Origin: CAZOZZ01 sp965247425
GTDB lineage: Bacteria; Acidobacteriota; Terriglobia; 20CM-2-55-15
Assembly (NCBI GenBank): GCA_965247425.1
Contig: OZ252023.1
Location: forward strand, 3,348,001-3,412,000
DNA length: 64,000 bases
Direction of reading: 5' to 3'
Shown piece after piece: positions 52,257 to 61,800 of the stretch; position 1 is the stretch's first letter; the number at the start of each line of letters is the position of its first letter. Under the pieces are notes generated by a model. The model had not been told where the DNA came from. It worked only from the letters and a program-made list of their open reading frames with translations, and did no database searches. The translations under genes were made by a program, and so were the position numbers.

Positions 52257-55200
52257 TTACTCTCCAAGGCTCCGTCGCAGCTTATAGATGTCCGTGTGCG
52301 TGGGAAAAAGTCTGGCTCCCTTGTCGAGGACACGACCGGCGTCAGCCCACATCTCATTCGCTATGTAGATTCTCGCCAGGCGTGTGTAGATCTCCGCATC
52401 CCGATCGAGCGCATACACAGTCAGAAATTCGAGATGCCCGATCGCCTCTTCCGATTCTCCCCGCTCTTCGAGAACCTCGGCCAGCCGAAACCGGGCGAGA
52501 AACGAATACGGTTCAAAATCGAGAGCTGTTTCGAATGCGCCGAGCGCTTCATCCGTCCTTCCACCGGACATGAGGTAGTCGCCCAACAGCGCCCAGTAGA
52601 AAGCGATCGGATCCGGATCCGTCTGGACGTATTGCTGCATCCAGTAAATGCCCTCATCCCAGATTCGCATCCGTGCGTTCAGTTCCGCAAGTCTAAGGAT
52701 GACATCCACACGAGTCGGGTCCAGCGTCGCCACACGGATGTAGTGGAGCATGGCTCGTCCTTGATCTCCCATTTCCTCGCGCAACAAACCCCACAATTCT
52801 TCTCGCTCGACCCCGTACGGACCGACATCTCCAGCGAGTTCCTCCGCTCGCAGCAATGACTCCTCCGCCTCATCGAACAGCCGGGAGTCGATGTTCAGGC
52901 GGGCCATGGCAATATACAGACTCTGCTCTGAGGTTCGTTCGATCAGAGCCAGCTCCCGCACGGCCTGTCCCGCAAAAACAACATCGCTCTTCGAAAGCAA
53001 CGGCTCCATGATCGCCACGTATGCCCGTTCTCGATCCTCGTCCGGCAGTTCGGGAGGGAACAGAGACGTTTTATATTCGCTGAGTAACTCCTTGTTGAGA
53101 TCCCAGGTCTGAGCGAACAGGTTGCGGGGCGCGTGGAACTCGAGCAGTGGGTGATCATCGGTGTTTCGGAGCGCGCCGACCGAGAACTCACGCACCTGGT
53201 CACTCGACATGCCGTAGTGGGCAAGGATCCCAACCGGATCGCTTAAAGACATCTGATCCCTGAAGTCCCGCCTCACTGTGGAATCCGCAGCAACGATTCG
53301 ATCCATGCGCTCCACGTCCAGGTGATACGGTTGATGACCTCCGAGGAGCACCAGGTCGCCGACTCCCATATCCCACACCGATACTTCTGGAAACTGCCGC
53401 TGGAACTCTGCAAAAACCATGCGCAGGTCATCGGGGGACAGTTCATACAGCTGGATCCACTGCGCGAAGATACCATCCGGGTTCAGGGCCGACGCGGCCA
53501 GTTCATAGAACTCCGATGTAAAAAGACTTCCAACTCCCGCAATCCAAGGATTTGACGGTTCGGAAATAATAATGTCGTAGGTTTCGGGACTGATGTTCAG
53601 ATAGTTGCGGGCATCCCCATAAATGATGTTGACCTTGGGATGATCGTAACTACCGCGGTTGATTTCGTCGAACCAGGGACCCGCCTCGACTACAGCGGGT
53701 TCAATCTCGACGCAGTCCACGCGCACGACCTCCGGGAAAACGGTGGCCGCACCCGCACTGACGCCCGATCCATAACCGATGACGAGGACCTTTTCCGGAG
53801 ATGGATGGTGGAAGCCAGGCAGGTAGGACAGGAGAAGTTGGGTCGTCATGTCCTCCCCATTTGAGGCGTCTACCTTTCCGTTTGTCCGAAGACCGACGTA
53901 ATTGTTGCCGCGGCGAACCGAGATGCTGGCGTTCTTGCCTTCGGAAAAAAATACGACGTCCGTGTCGGTGTAGTGCTCCTCGATAAGAAGTTCGGGACGA
54001 GTTTCAAATTGACGGGCGTAGATCAAGACGCCACGATCCATGGAACTGGGATCCCAGAATAGCCCTCCCTGCATCGCCAGGGTCGCGGTCAGGAGCAGTC
54101 CGACGGAGGACCAACGGGCGATCGCAAACGCACCTTTCTCTTCTGCCAGAAGAAACAACGCGAGAGCCGAGTTCAGAAAGAGTCCGACCAGCACCGTCCG
54201 TTCCGTCCCGATAAAAGGTATCAGGAAGAACCCGGCGGCGAGCGAACCGAGAATCGCTCCGACCGTATTGATGGAATAGGCACTCCCGATCCGACGGCCC
54301 AGGATCTGGATGTTTGAAGAGTAAAGCTGGCTGGCAACGGGAAAGGTCGCTCCCATGAAAAAGGTCGCCAGGAACATCAGCGACGAGCAAACGATGAACT
54401 GAATCGTCAGAACCGCGGGGAACGAATAGAAGAGGGCACGAATCAACGAGATCAGAAGATACGGCGCCACAAGATAGCCGATCATGAAAACGAGACCGCC
54501 GAAGGCGATACCCAACTGCAACAGGCCGAGGAGACGCAGGCTGACCGCGGGCCGAAAGCGGCTGGCCCAGGAACTGCCCATCGCGATGCCGACGAGAAAC
54601 GTCACCAGCATGATGGCGAACGAATAAGTCGAACTACCGATGACGGCCGTGAGCGCACGGGTCCAGGCCACTTCATAGACCATTGCAGCAAAACCGGAAA
54701 CCGCCAGAGTCAGGAGAACGAAGCGATCCGACCGACTCCGTGCGGGGATTCGAGGTCCGGTTTCGACCGCCGCTACATGCGATTCGGGTACAACCTCCTG
54801 GTTCACATCGAGCCGGATCGCCAGAAGGCCGAGCCCAACGTTTAGTGATGCGATCCATACCGTCGTCAGTTGATTGCCAAGCCCGGGAATCAGAACCAGT
54901 GCCGCGACGAGCGTTCCACATGCCGCCCCGAATGTGTTCAAGGCGTAGAGCGTGCCCACTTTCGAGCCAACCTCTTCGTTACGCTGAACAAAGAACCGCG
55001 TCAGGATGGGGAGAGTACCCCCCATCAGGAAGGTAGGAACCAGCATGATGACGAACGAAGTGATGAACCGAACCAGCGTATCGGCACCGGCGATCTCCGA
55101 CAGCTCGGCGCCCACGCTCCAGTACAACGTGTCGACCGCACGGAAGGCGAAGGGAACCAGGAGCGCCGAAATCCCTATAAGGATCTCCAGAATCCCGTAC

Positions 55201-55406
55201 AGCCGCAACGGACGCTCGCTTCGATCCACCATCGATCCCAACAACCAGCTACCCAGAGCCAGGCCCGACATGAAAGCACCCAGAACCGTTGCGATCGAAA
55301 AGGAAGTATTGCCAAACACGAGGCCGGTCAGCCGCACCCAGACGACCTCGTAGACCAACCCGGAAGCACCGGACAGAAAGAAAATGAAATAGAGAAGTCG
55401 CGTCAT
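52257..55406 (-). CDS. MFS-type membrane / spermidine-synthase-like / TPR fusion protein
   Basis: This 1049-residue protein has about twelve to fourteen spans in residues 1-450 (LLYFIFFLSGASGLVYEVVW, MSGLALGSWLLGSMVDRSER). A spermidine-synthase-like methyltransferase fold follows at about 480-720 (VLVIGYGSGVSAGAATVFPE, NIIYGDARNYLNISPETYDI, EPSNPWIAGVGSLFTSEFY). A TPR region runs from about 830 to the end (AFYWALLGDYLMSGGRTDEA). Proteins of this layout are common in Acidobacteriota and Planctomycetes but no activity has been established to my knowledge. The family's decarboxylated-SAM site is only partly conserved by eye. It heads a unit with the VWA gene. Confidence 0.9.
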   Translation of the reverse strand: MTRLLYFIFFLSGASGLVYEVVWVRLTGLVFGNTSFSIATVLGAFMSGLALGSWLLGSMVDRSERPLRLYGILEILIGISALLVPFAFRAVDTLYWSVGAELSEIAGADTLVRFITSFVIMLVPTFLMGGTLPILTRFFVQRNEEVGSKVGTLYALNTFGAACGTLVAALVLIPGLGNQLTTVWIASLNVGLGLLAIRLDVNQEVVPESHVAAVETGPRIPARSRSDRFVLLTLAVSGFAAMVYEVAWTRALTAVIGSSTYSFAIMLVTFLVGIAMGSSWASRFRPAVSLRLLGLLQLGIAFGGLVFMIGYLVAPYLLISLIRALFYSFPAVLTIQFIVCSSLMFLATFFMGATFPVASQLYSSNIQILGRRIGSAYSINTVGAILGSLAAGFFLIPFIGTERTVLVGLFLNSALALFLLAEEKGAFAIARWSSVGLLLTATLAMQGGLFWDPSSMDRGVLIYARQFETRPELLIEEHYTDTDVVFFSEGKNASISVRRGNNYVGLRTNGKVDASNGEDMTTQLLLSYLPGFHHPSPEKVLVIGYGSGVSAGAATVFPEVVRVDCVEIEPAVVEAGPWFDEINRGSYDHPKVNIIYGDARNYLNISPETYDIIISEPSNPWIAGVGSLFTSEFYELAASALNPDGIFAQWIQLYELSPDDLRMVFAEFQRQFPEVSVWDMGVGDLVLLGGHQPYHLDVERMDRIVAADSTVRRDFRDQMSLSDPVGILAHYGMSSDQVREFSVGALRNTDDHPLLEFHAPRNLFAQTWDLNKELLSEYKTSLFPPELPDEDRERAYVAIMEPLLSKSDVVFAGQAVRELALIERTSEQSLYIAMARLNIDSRLFDEAEESLLRAEELAGDVGPYGVEREELWGLLREEMGDQGRAMLHYIRVATLDPTRVDVILRLAELNARMRIWDEGIYWMQQYVQTDPDPIAFYWALLGDYLMSGGRTDEALGAFETALDFEPYSFLARFRLAEVLEERGESEEAIGHLEFLTVYALDRDAEIYTRLARIYIANEMWADAGRVLDKGARLFPTHTDIYKLRRSLGE

Positions 55407-55511
55407 GTTGGTTGAGGTATTCAGGGTGTGGCCAATTCCGAGGTCTTAAGCAGATTAACGCAGATCACGGCGATTTTGGGGAAGTCTTGAAAGCCAGGTA
55501 AGAGCGAGGAG

Positions 55512-56294
55512 CTAATTCTCGGAGCTGGGATGCGGCAGGGAAATTGTAAAGACGGTGTCCGGGAGATTGCTCTGGACCTCGATTCGGCCCCGAAGTTCCT
55601 CGACAACGATCCGACGCGTGATGTACAGGCCGAGGCCGGTTCCCATGTGCCCTTTGGTTGTGAAAAATGGTTCAAACACCCGGGAGAGGTCGGCTTCCGC
55701 AATTCCACGGCCGGTGTCGGACACTTCGATGCGAACCTCTGCTGGTTCGTTCCGTACCTTGACTCCCAATCGACGGTCGGAACAATCTTCCATCGCATCC
55801 GCGGCATTCTGGAATAGATTGATCAATACCTGAACGAGCATGTTGCGGTCCACCGATATCGCCGTCGGCTCGTCCGCCGTGTGGAACTCGAGTCTGACGC
55901 TTCTCAACACGAGATAGGGCTCGACGAACCGAAAGGCGTCATGAACCAGTTCGCCCGCGTCACATATCTCGATGCGGGACGGATGTTTCCGGCTAAAGTC
56001 GAGCATCCGGGCCGCAAGCTGTCCAAGGCGGTCCGAAGCGGCGGATGCCGCCAGGACGTGGTCGCGCACTGGATCGTCCGATGAAGTCTGTTCTTCGATC
56101 TGGCGAAGGTATTCCTGAATCAGCATCAGGGGATTGGCAACGTCATGGGCAAAACACGCGGAAAGCTCCCCGATCATGACCAGCCGTGACAGATGCAGGA
56201 GGCGGCCCGCCGAATCGGTCTCCGCGGAGAGAGGTACCCCGGGACGCCGATCATCCGCGAACTGCTCCATCCACCACGAAGGATAGGGCATCAT
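55512..56294 (-). CDS. Sensor histidine kinase without a membrane sensor domain
   Basis: This 260-residue protein contains the phosphoacceptor box IGELSACFAHDVANPLMLIQ and the HATPase domain with N-box NLFQNAADAMEDC, G1 VSDTGRGIAEADL, F-box FEPFFTTKG and G2 GTGLGLYITRRIV. The preceding 40 residues hold no membrane span, so it is cytosolic and probably signals through another sensor. Its start overlaps the sigma factor stop by four bases. No response regulator gene is adjacent. Confidence 0.92.
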   Translation of the reverse strand: MMPYPSWWMEQFADDRRPGVPLSAETDSAGRLLHLSRLVMIGELSACFAHDVANPLMLIQEYLRQIEEQTSSDDPVRDHVLAASAASDRLGQLAARMLDFSRKHPSRIEICDAGELVHDAFRFVEPYLVLRSVRLEFHTADEPTAISVDRNMLVQVLINLFQNAADAMEDCSDRRLGVKVRNEPAEVRIEVSDTGRGIAEADLSRVFEPFFTTKGHMGTGLGLYITRRIVVEELRGRIEVQSNLPDTVFTISLPHPSSEN

Positions 56295-56947
56295 CGAAGT
56301 TTCCTTCGCATTCTGTTCAGGACGGCTTCAATCCCGGAAACGCTGAGGCTGAATACAGGAAACGCCGCCAATTCGGGAGCGGTAAAACCATCAATGTAGT
56401 GGAGCTTGAAGATCAGGAGGTTGCGTGCCGCGTTCTTGCGGTCGTCGTCGCTCTGGAGAACCCGCTCGACGTCTATCCAGGACAGAAAGGCACCGACCGA
56501 CTTGGCATCGAGATCAGCCCCGTCAACACGGGAGTTCTCAATCATCTCTTTTGCATGATCTATGGAAATCACTTGTGCCTGCCTTTTTTCGGCCATCTGG
56601 TACCGAAAATGATCGACGACCACACTCGCGGCGATCCGTGCCAGGAACGCCTTTACGGCGAACTCGGACTTCCCTCGGAACGACTGCAGTATCCGGCCGT
56701 CGTTTTGAACGAGACGGACATACACTTCCTGCGCCAGGTCCAGAATAACTTCGCGAATCCCATCCTGTCGCCCTGTCGAAACACGGCAGGCGCGAAGAAG
56801 GTAGAGAAAAATCCTACGCTGGAAACGCCGCTGAAACTCCTCCCATATGTCGGGATCGGTCAGGCGGCGACCACACTCGCGGAGTAGATCCGGAGAAGAA
56901 GCACCCTCCGGATCTGTCAGACGAAGATGTAAAACAGATGCTGGCAT
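56291..56947 (-). CDS. ECF-like sigma-70 family RNA polymerase sigma factor
   Basis: The protein is 218 residues from the ATG at 56947, just after the anti-sigma stop at 56958; a longer frame reaches 56992. Region 2-like segments are EVILDLAQEVYVRLVQNDGR, SFRGKSEFAVKAFLARIA and VVDHFRYQMAEKRQAQ. The region 4-like helix-turn-helix is LHYIDGFTAPELAAF followed by LSVSGIEAVLNRMRRKLR. It probably directs transcription of the divergent CHAT operon or itself. The middle region is long and divergent, so classification is by pattern only. Confidence 0.82.
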   Translation of the reverse strand: MPASVLHLRLTDPEGASSPDLLRECGRRLTDPDIWEEFQRRFQRRIFLYLLRACRVSTGRQDGIREVILDLAQEVYVRLVQNDGRILQSFRGKSEFAVKAFLARIAASVVVDHFRYQMAEKRQAQVISIDHAKEMIENSRVDGADLDAKSVGAFLSWIDVERVLQSDDDRKNAARNLLIFKLHYIDGFTAPELAAFPVFSLSVSGIEAVLNRMRRKLR

Positions 56948-56957
56948 GCGAGTTGCT

Positions 56958-57818
56958 CTAGTTGGGCCTTTCCATCCGAGTCTGAATCTCACTTGCCCAG
57001 TCGGATTGGGAATCCAGGCTCAGATATCGTTCGGAGAAACTCCGGGTCATACCCGGCAGGCCCCGCCGTTCATACAGAAGTACGATGTTGTATACCGCTG
57101 GAACGAAAGAAGATTCAAGACCTATGGCCGCTTCAAACTCTCGTTGTGCCTTCTGCAGGTTGTCGTCCAACTCGGCTCGGGTTTCGGCATGTCTTTCGAG
57201 ATATGCAACGCCCAGGTCATTACGAATCGCCGGCTCGTCGGGCGTCTGCGTCACAGCTAATTCGAGGTGTCGAATCGCTTCGTCAAAATCCCCGGCGAGC
57301 AGAAATCCGATGCCACTGATGTGGTTGGTCGCTCCCATCCGGCGCAACTGCGCGGCTTCGGCCGCCTCGACTGGGAAATCACTGTTCGCCGGAGACCTTG
57401 TAACGACTCGCGCCAGGTATTGCTGATCGGAAAGCCGGGCCTCAAACGGGCGATAGTTTTCGAGCAAATTCCTCGCCATTGCTTCTGGCGTCTCCGCGTC
57501 AGGACGATCGAATCCAAGAAAAACGCCTAAGCTGACCACCAGCAACAGTGAAGCCGCCAGACCGATCCATACACTGGCAACCCAACCGGACTTCTCCGGT
57601 ACTGGGCGTTCGGCCCAACTGTTGATTGCTTCCTCGACGACCGAATCCTCCTCCTTGAGCACTGTTTCATCGAGAATTCGCATATAGAAAGCCAACTGAC
57701 TCCGACATTCGTCGCAGCCCACAAGATGTTGTTCGGCCGCTGCACGAAGGGCTGGATCCAGGAGTCCTTCGAGGTAACTGGCTAGCGTCTCTTCATTTAG
57801 GCATTGTTGGGTGTTCAC
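56958..57818 (-). CDS. Membrane anti-sigma factor with periplasmic TPR domain
   Basis: This 286-residue protein starts at GTG with GGGGAG eight bases upstream. It opens with the zinc-binding anti-sigma motif HLVGCDECRSQLAFYMRIL (H-x3-C-x2-C, residues 31-38) in the cytosol. A single span follows at about residues 82-103 (VASVWIGLAASLLLVVSLGV), and then a periplasmic helical TPR part (DFDEAIRHLELAVTQTPDEP, EFEAAIGLESSFVPAVYNIV). It should hold the downstream sigma factor inactive until a periplasmic signal is sensed through the TPR part. The TPR may bind the TPR-CHAT protein encoded divergently. Confidence 0.88.
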   Translation of the reverse strand: MNTQQCLNEETLASYLEGLLDPALRAAAEQHLVGCDECRSQLAFYMRILDETVLKEEDSVVEEAINSWAERPVPEKSGWVASVWIGLAASLLLVVSLGVFLGFDRPDAETPEAMARNLLENYRPFEARLSDQQYLARVVTRSPANSDFPVEAAEAAQLRRMGATNHISGIGFLLAGDFDEAIRHLELAVTQTPDEPAIRNDLGVAYLERHAETRAELDDNLQKAQREFEAAIGLESSFVPAVYNIVLLYERRGLPGMTRSFSERYLSLDSQSDWASEIQTRMERPN

Positions 57819-57827
57819 GGTTTTGCT

Positions 57828-57867
57828 CCCCTTTACTTAGAGAATTCTGTCCCCTTAACTAAGAAGA
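57828..57867. promoter_or_regulatory. Direct repeats in the divergent promoter region
   Basis: Two near-identical 16-base boxes, CCCCTTTACTTAGAGA at 57828 and CCCCTTAACTAAGAAG at 57851, lie 23 bases apart. They stand immediately upstream of the anti-sigma GTG start, on the other strand. The spacing of about two helical turns suits two protein-binding sites. The first box overlaps the anti-sigma ribosome site. Confidence 0.55.
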
Positions 57868-58009
57868 CGTAAAACCCGGATCAAACCACGCAAATTTTAT
57901 TTGGCATGTCTACGAGCCGGTGTTACGTCTCTTAGAGCAGAGACTTCTGACAGTCTCGACCAGACCTCCACTTGAAACGTCAATCAATTCCAAATAAACG
58001 GAGCAAACC

Positions 58010-58795
58010 ATGAATCGACGAGATTTTATGACAGTTGTCGGCGGCGCGGGTGCCGCCTCGATCCTCGGAAGTTCTTCTCTACTGGCCTCTTCGGAGAAAA
58101 CGACACCACTCTACGTACGGGGACTGGTGATGCTGTCGTTCAGCGACGAAAATTACCTTCGCATCGCGCTCCCCAAGGCGCACGCACACAAGGCTACCTT
58201 AACTATCGTCCCCAACGAAGGTGATCGACGTTACACGGAGATCAAGGGGCAGGGCACCCTGGAAGGAGTCCGTCCCGACGGCACCAAGCCGGAAGTGCGG
58301 CTTCCGGAGTTGCTGCACATCCGGGAAATCTATCGGGATGCGGTTCCCCGCCTGGAAGACAGCCAGTCGACCATATCTGTCCCATGGTCTGCCGTTCGAT
58401 CGATCACGACGAACACCGTCAGCAAGGATCGCTGGACTTTCATACGCACGGACACAAGTGAAGAGGTCCATTCGGTACGCCCACGCAAGATTGCAGAGTC
58501 CATCAAGATTGAACTACTATCGTCAAGTACGCTGAAACTGAACAACGGAAAGGTTTCCGTCGCGCTCGGCGAAGTGGAAGAACTCTGGACCGACTTCGTG
58601 CCGGTGGGTGACAAGGTCGGCGATTTTGTCGATCATTTTGCACACTACCTGCCTTATGTGGAGACCGGGGATGCGTTCCCTGTTCTGCCGAAGAGGCTGG
58701 GACGAGCTCGCCGACAAACCAAAGCTCCGGCCGTGGGGAATTCGTTCGCCATGGTTTTCCCCAGCCCGATTTGTTTCCTGATCCGGCTGGACTGA
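58010..58795 (+). CDS. Tat-exported protein of unknown function, partner of the CHAT gene
   Basis: This 261-residue protein begins MNRRDFMTVVGGAGAASILG, a twin-arginine signal ending near SLLASS. The mature protein is predominantly beta-rich with FIRTDTSEEVHSVRPRKIAE and GEVEELWTDFVPVGDKVG, and its C-terminus is hydrophobic (FAMVFPSPICFLIRLD). No family was recognised. The ATG has CGGAGC seven bases upstream, and the stop is 13 bases before the TPR-CHAT gene, so both are in one operon. It may be an exported substrate or regulator of the CHAT protease. Confidence 0.8.
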   Translation: MNRRDFMTVVGGAGAASILGSSSLLASSEKTTPLYVRGLVMLSFSDENYLRIALPKAHAHKATLTIVPNEGDRRYTEIKGQGTLEGVRPDGTKPEVRLPELLHIREIYRDAVPRLEDSQSTISVPWSAVRSITTNTVSKDRWTFIRTDTSEEVHSVRPRKIAESIKIELLSSSTLKLNNGKVSVALGEVEELWTDFVPVGDKVGDFVDHFAHYLPYVETGDAFPVLPKRLGRARRQTKAPAVGNSFAMVFPSPICFLIRLD

Positions 58796-58808
58796 TCACA
58801 AGAACACT

Positions 58809-61800
58809 ATGGCCTCCCGTCTTTCCCGAACTGCCGCATGCGTCGGCATGATTGCCGTTGTTGCCCTGGGTACGGTCCGATGCGCTCCGAGGGAATCGAC
58901 TGAAGCTATCGCAGAGCGTTTGATCCGCAGCGCTCTCGCGACTTCGCGAACGACGGGAGGTCGCCTCTTCGGTTTTCCCTATTCACCAACCGCCTCACAG
59001 AACTCGACCTCCGAAGGACTCGACCAAGCGGCCCTCCTCCTGGCCACGCTACGACCCGACTCCGTGGCAACGAATCCACTCAAAACCTACATCGACATTG
59101 TTCGTGCCAGGTGGGAGAAGGCGGCAGAGCGACTGCGACGCCAGGTTTCCGCCTACCCCGATGATCCTGGATTTCTGAACGACCTGGGGGTCGTCTACCT
59201 GGAGATCGGGCGTCGAGACGCAGTCTACATCTTCGAGGCGCTGTCGCTTTTTGAAGCTGCATCCAAAGTAGCGCCCACTGCGGCCGAACCGGCTTTCAAC
59301 CTCGTTTTGGCATTCAGGCAACTGTACCAGGAACAAAAGGCGGCCGACGCGCTCGAGTCCTACCGGACACTCGATCCGGCAATGGACTCTGTTCGGGAGC
59401 TGGCCGCACACCAGCCGCGTACCGAACGGACCTCGGAGGACATTCGCAATCTGAAGAAAGCGCTGTCGGAAGGAGACGCCCACTCTGCCTCGATCACCGC
59501 CGACCAGAACCCGGATGCCTGGTCGCAGGTTCTGCTCGAAATGACGATGGGCGGAAACAGCTTCCAGGACGGTGGGTCGGCGGTCCATGAAGTGGCAAAT
59601 CGATTCGCGGAGAGGTTCGGGGACGAGACTGGCCGCGCAATCCTGCTTCCTCTGGGCTCGGATCATAACGATCGCGTCCTTGCGGCTAGAAAGGCCGTTG
59701 GCGAGGCTCAGTCGGAATATCGAGCCAGACGTTATCGCGAGAGCCTGCGCGTTCTTGATGAAGCGGCCGATCTGCTGGAGGGATCGGATTCGGAATTCGA
59801 TCGGCTGTGGATCGACATCGCCCGTGCCGATGCGCTGATCTGGGACAGACAGTTGGAGTCCGCTCGAATGATCGTTAAATCGGTCGTCGATAGCTCGCGG
59901 CGGAACAACTTCAAGTGGCTGCTCGGCCGCGCCCTGTCGGTGTACGGAACCGACTACCGGCTCTCCGGGACTCGGCGCCATACCATCGAACACCTCGAGG
60001 AAGCCCTCGAAGTGTACGAGAGCATCGGCGCGAGGGGCGAGTCCACACGCGCTCGATTCTATCTCGCCAACTATCTTAGTTTTGAGGGGAGTTCGACTGA
60101 CAGTCTGAACATGGCAAATCAAGCGATGGAACTGGTTCCACCGAATGATCACGGAAGACAGTATCAACTTCTCTGGATCACCGGTTCGAACCTGGCGCTT
60201 CGGGGTAATCCCAAACAGGCGGCAGCATATTACGTCGAAGCCGCAGCGAGGGCGGAACTGGCCAATGATCCGGTCGGATCTGCTCAGATCAGCATCGAAC
60301 TGGCCGAGATTTACGAAAACGATTCGAGGAGCGACCTGGCGGACCGGCACATTCAGCGGGCCGAAGCTTCGTTAGGGAAAAGGCAGTCCACCGATCTGGT
60401 CGCATCGTTGATCGATGTAATCGTGGCACTCGGCAAGTCCCGGATTCTCGAGGGGCGCGGGAAGTCCGATGAAGCCTTGAACCTCCTGGTCGAAAAACTT
60501 CCCTTGCTTGACCGTGAAAGCATCGAGACGGTCTACAGCCACCAGTAACGGTCCGCGCTGGCCGAAACGCTGCTCGGCGCAGGTAGAAAGGAGGATGCGC
60601 GCAAACAGTTCGAGCTCGCCGTTCGGGCAGTGGACCGTGAAGACGATATGTTTACCTCAACTGCCCGGCTGGCGTTCGATCCAAGACGAAGAGATGTTTA
60701 CGAGTCCGCGATCGGATTCGAATTCGACGAAGGTAACCTCGAACAAGCCTGGGAATACGCGCAGCGTTACCGCGCCAGGCTCCTGGAGGAAATGCTCGGC
60801 CAGTACGCACCCGAGCACGAGGGATTCGCCGACCGGGTCGCCGCGATGAGCGACCGTCGGGCGGAGCTAGGCGATACCCATCTGCTCGAATACACGGTCT
60901 TGAAGGATCGGCTGCTCGTCTGGCTGGTATCCGCGACGGCGCTGGAAGGCTACGCGTATCCGATCAAGCGCGCGGCGCTCGAGGAAAGCGTCGGCCGATT
61001 CCTGGTTCTGGTCCGAACCGGTGCGCCGGCGGACGAACTGGCCGAAACATCAGTGGACTTGTATCAGGCATTGATAGGGCCCGTATCAGGCCTTCTCCAA
61101 AACACAGTTTCGTTCTCGATCGTTCCTGATCGTATCCTGCACCGGCTGCCGTTCGGGGCTCTGCGATCCCCGGAAGGAGAGTATCTGCTGGAAGAACACC
61201 CTCTTGTTCAGACGCCGAACCTGGCCTATTTCCTCAGTCCGGCATCCCCGCGGGTGAACGATCCGAAACAGATTGCAATGGGCTCGCGTGACCTGAACGT
61301 CTCGATAGGTCAGGAACTGGAGGGACTCGAGGAAAGTTACGACGGCTTGACCAGCTACAACGGGTTCGAGGTCGACAGAACACTGTTTCTTGAGGCGCTG
61401 AATGGTGCATCGCTCTTTCACTATGCGGGGCACTCGGCGGTGGACGGCACCAATGCCTTCCGTTCGTCGATCCTCCTCGAGGGCGACGACGAGGGGCCCA
61501 ATGTGATTTCCGCCGCGGACATCGCAAGCTCACGGCTCGCCCCGGATGCGCTGGTTGTCCTTTCTTCGTGCGATTCGTCGGTCGGCAATTCGATCGGAGG
61601 TGCTGGCGTGCGCGGGCTGACGTCCGCGTTTCTGATCGCCGGCGCCGGGGCGGTAGTCGGATCCCTCTGGCCGGTTGAAACGGTCGCCACGAAGGAGTTG
61701 ATGCTTCGTTTTCATCGAAATCGAGCCGGCGGCCGGTCGGTCGTCGATGCCCTGCGGGAAGCGCAACTGTCCTTCATCCAGGATTTCCCGGAACAGGCTC

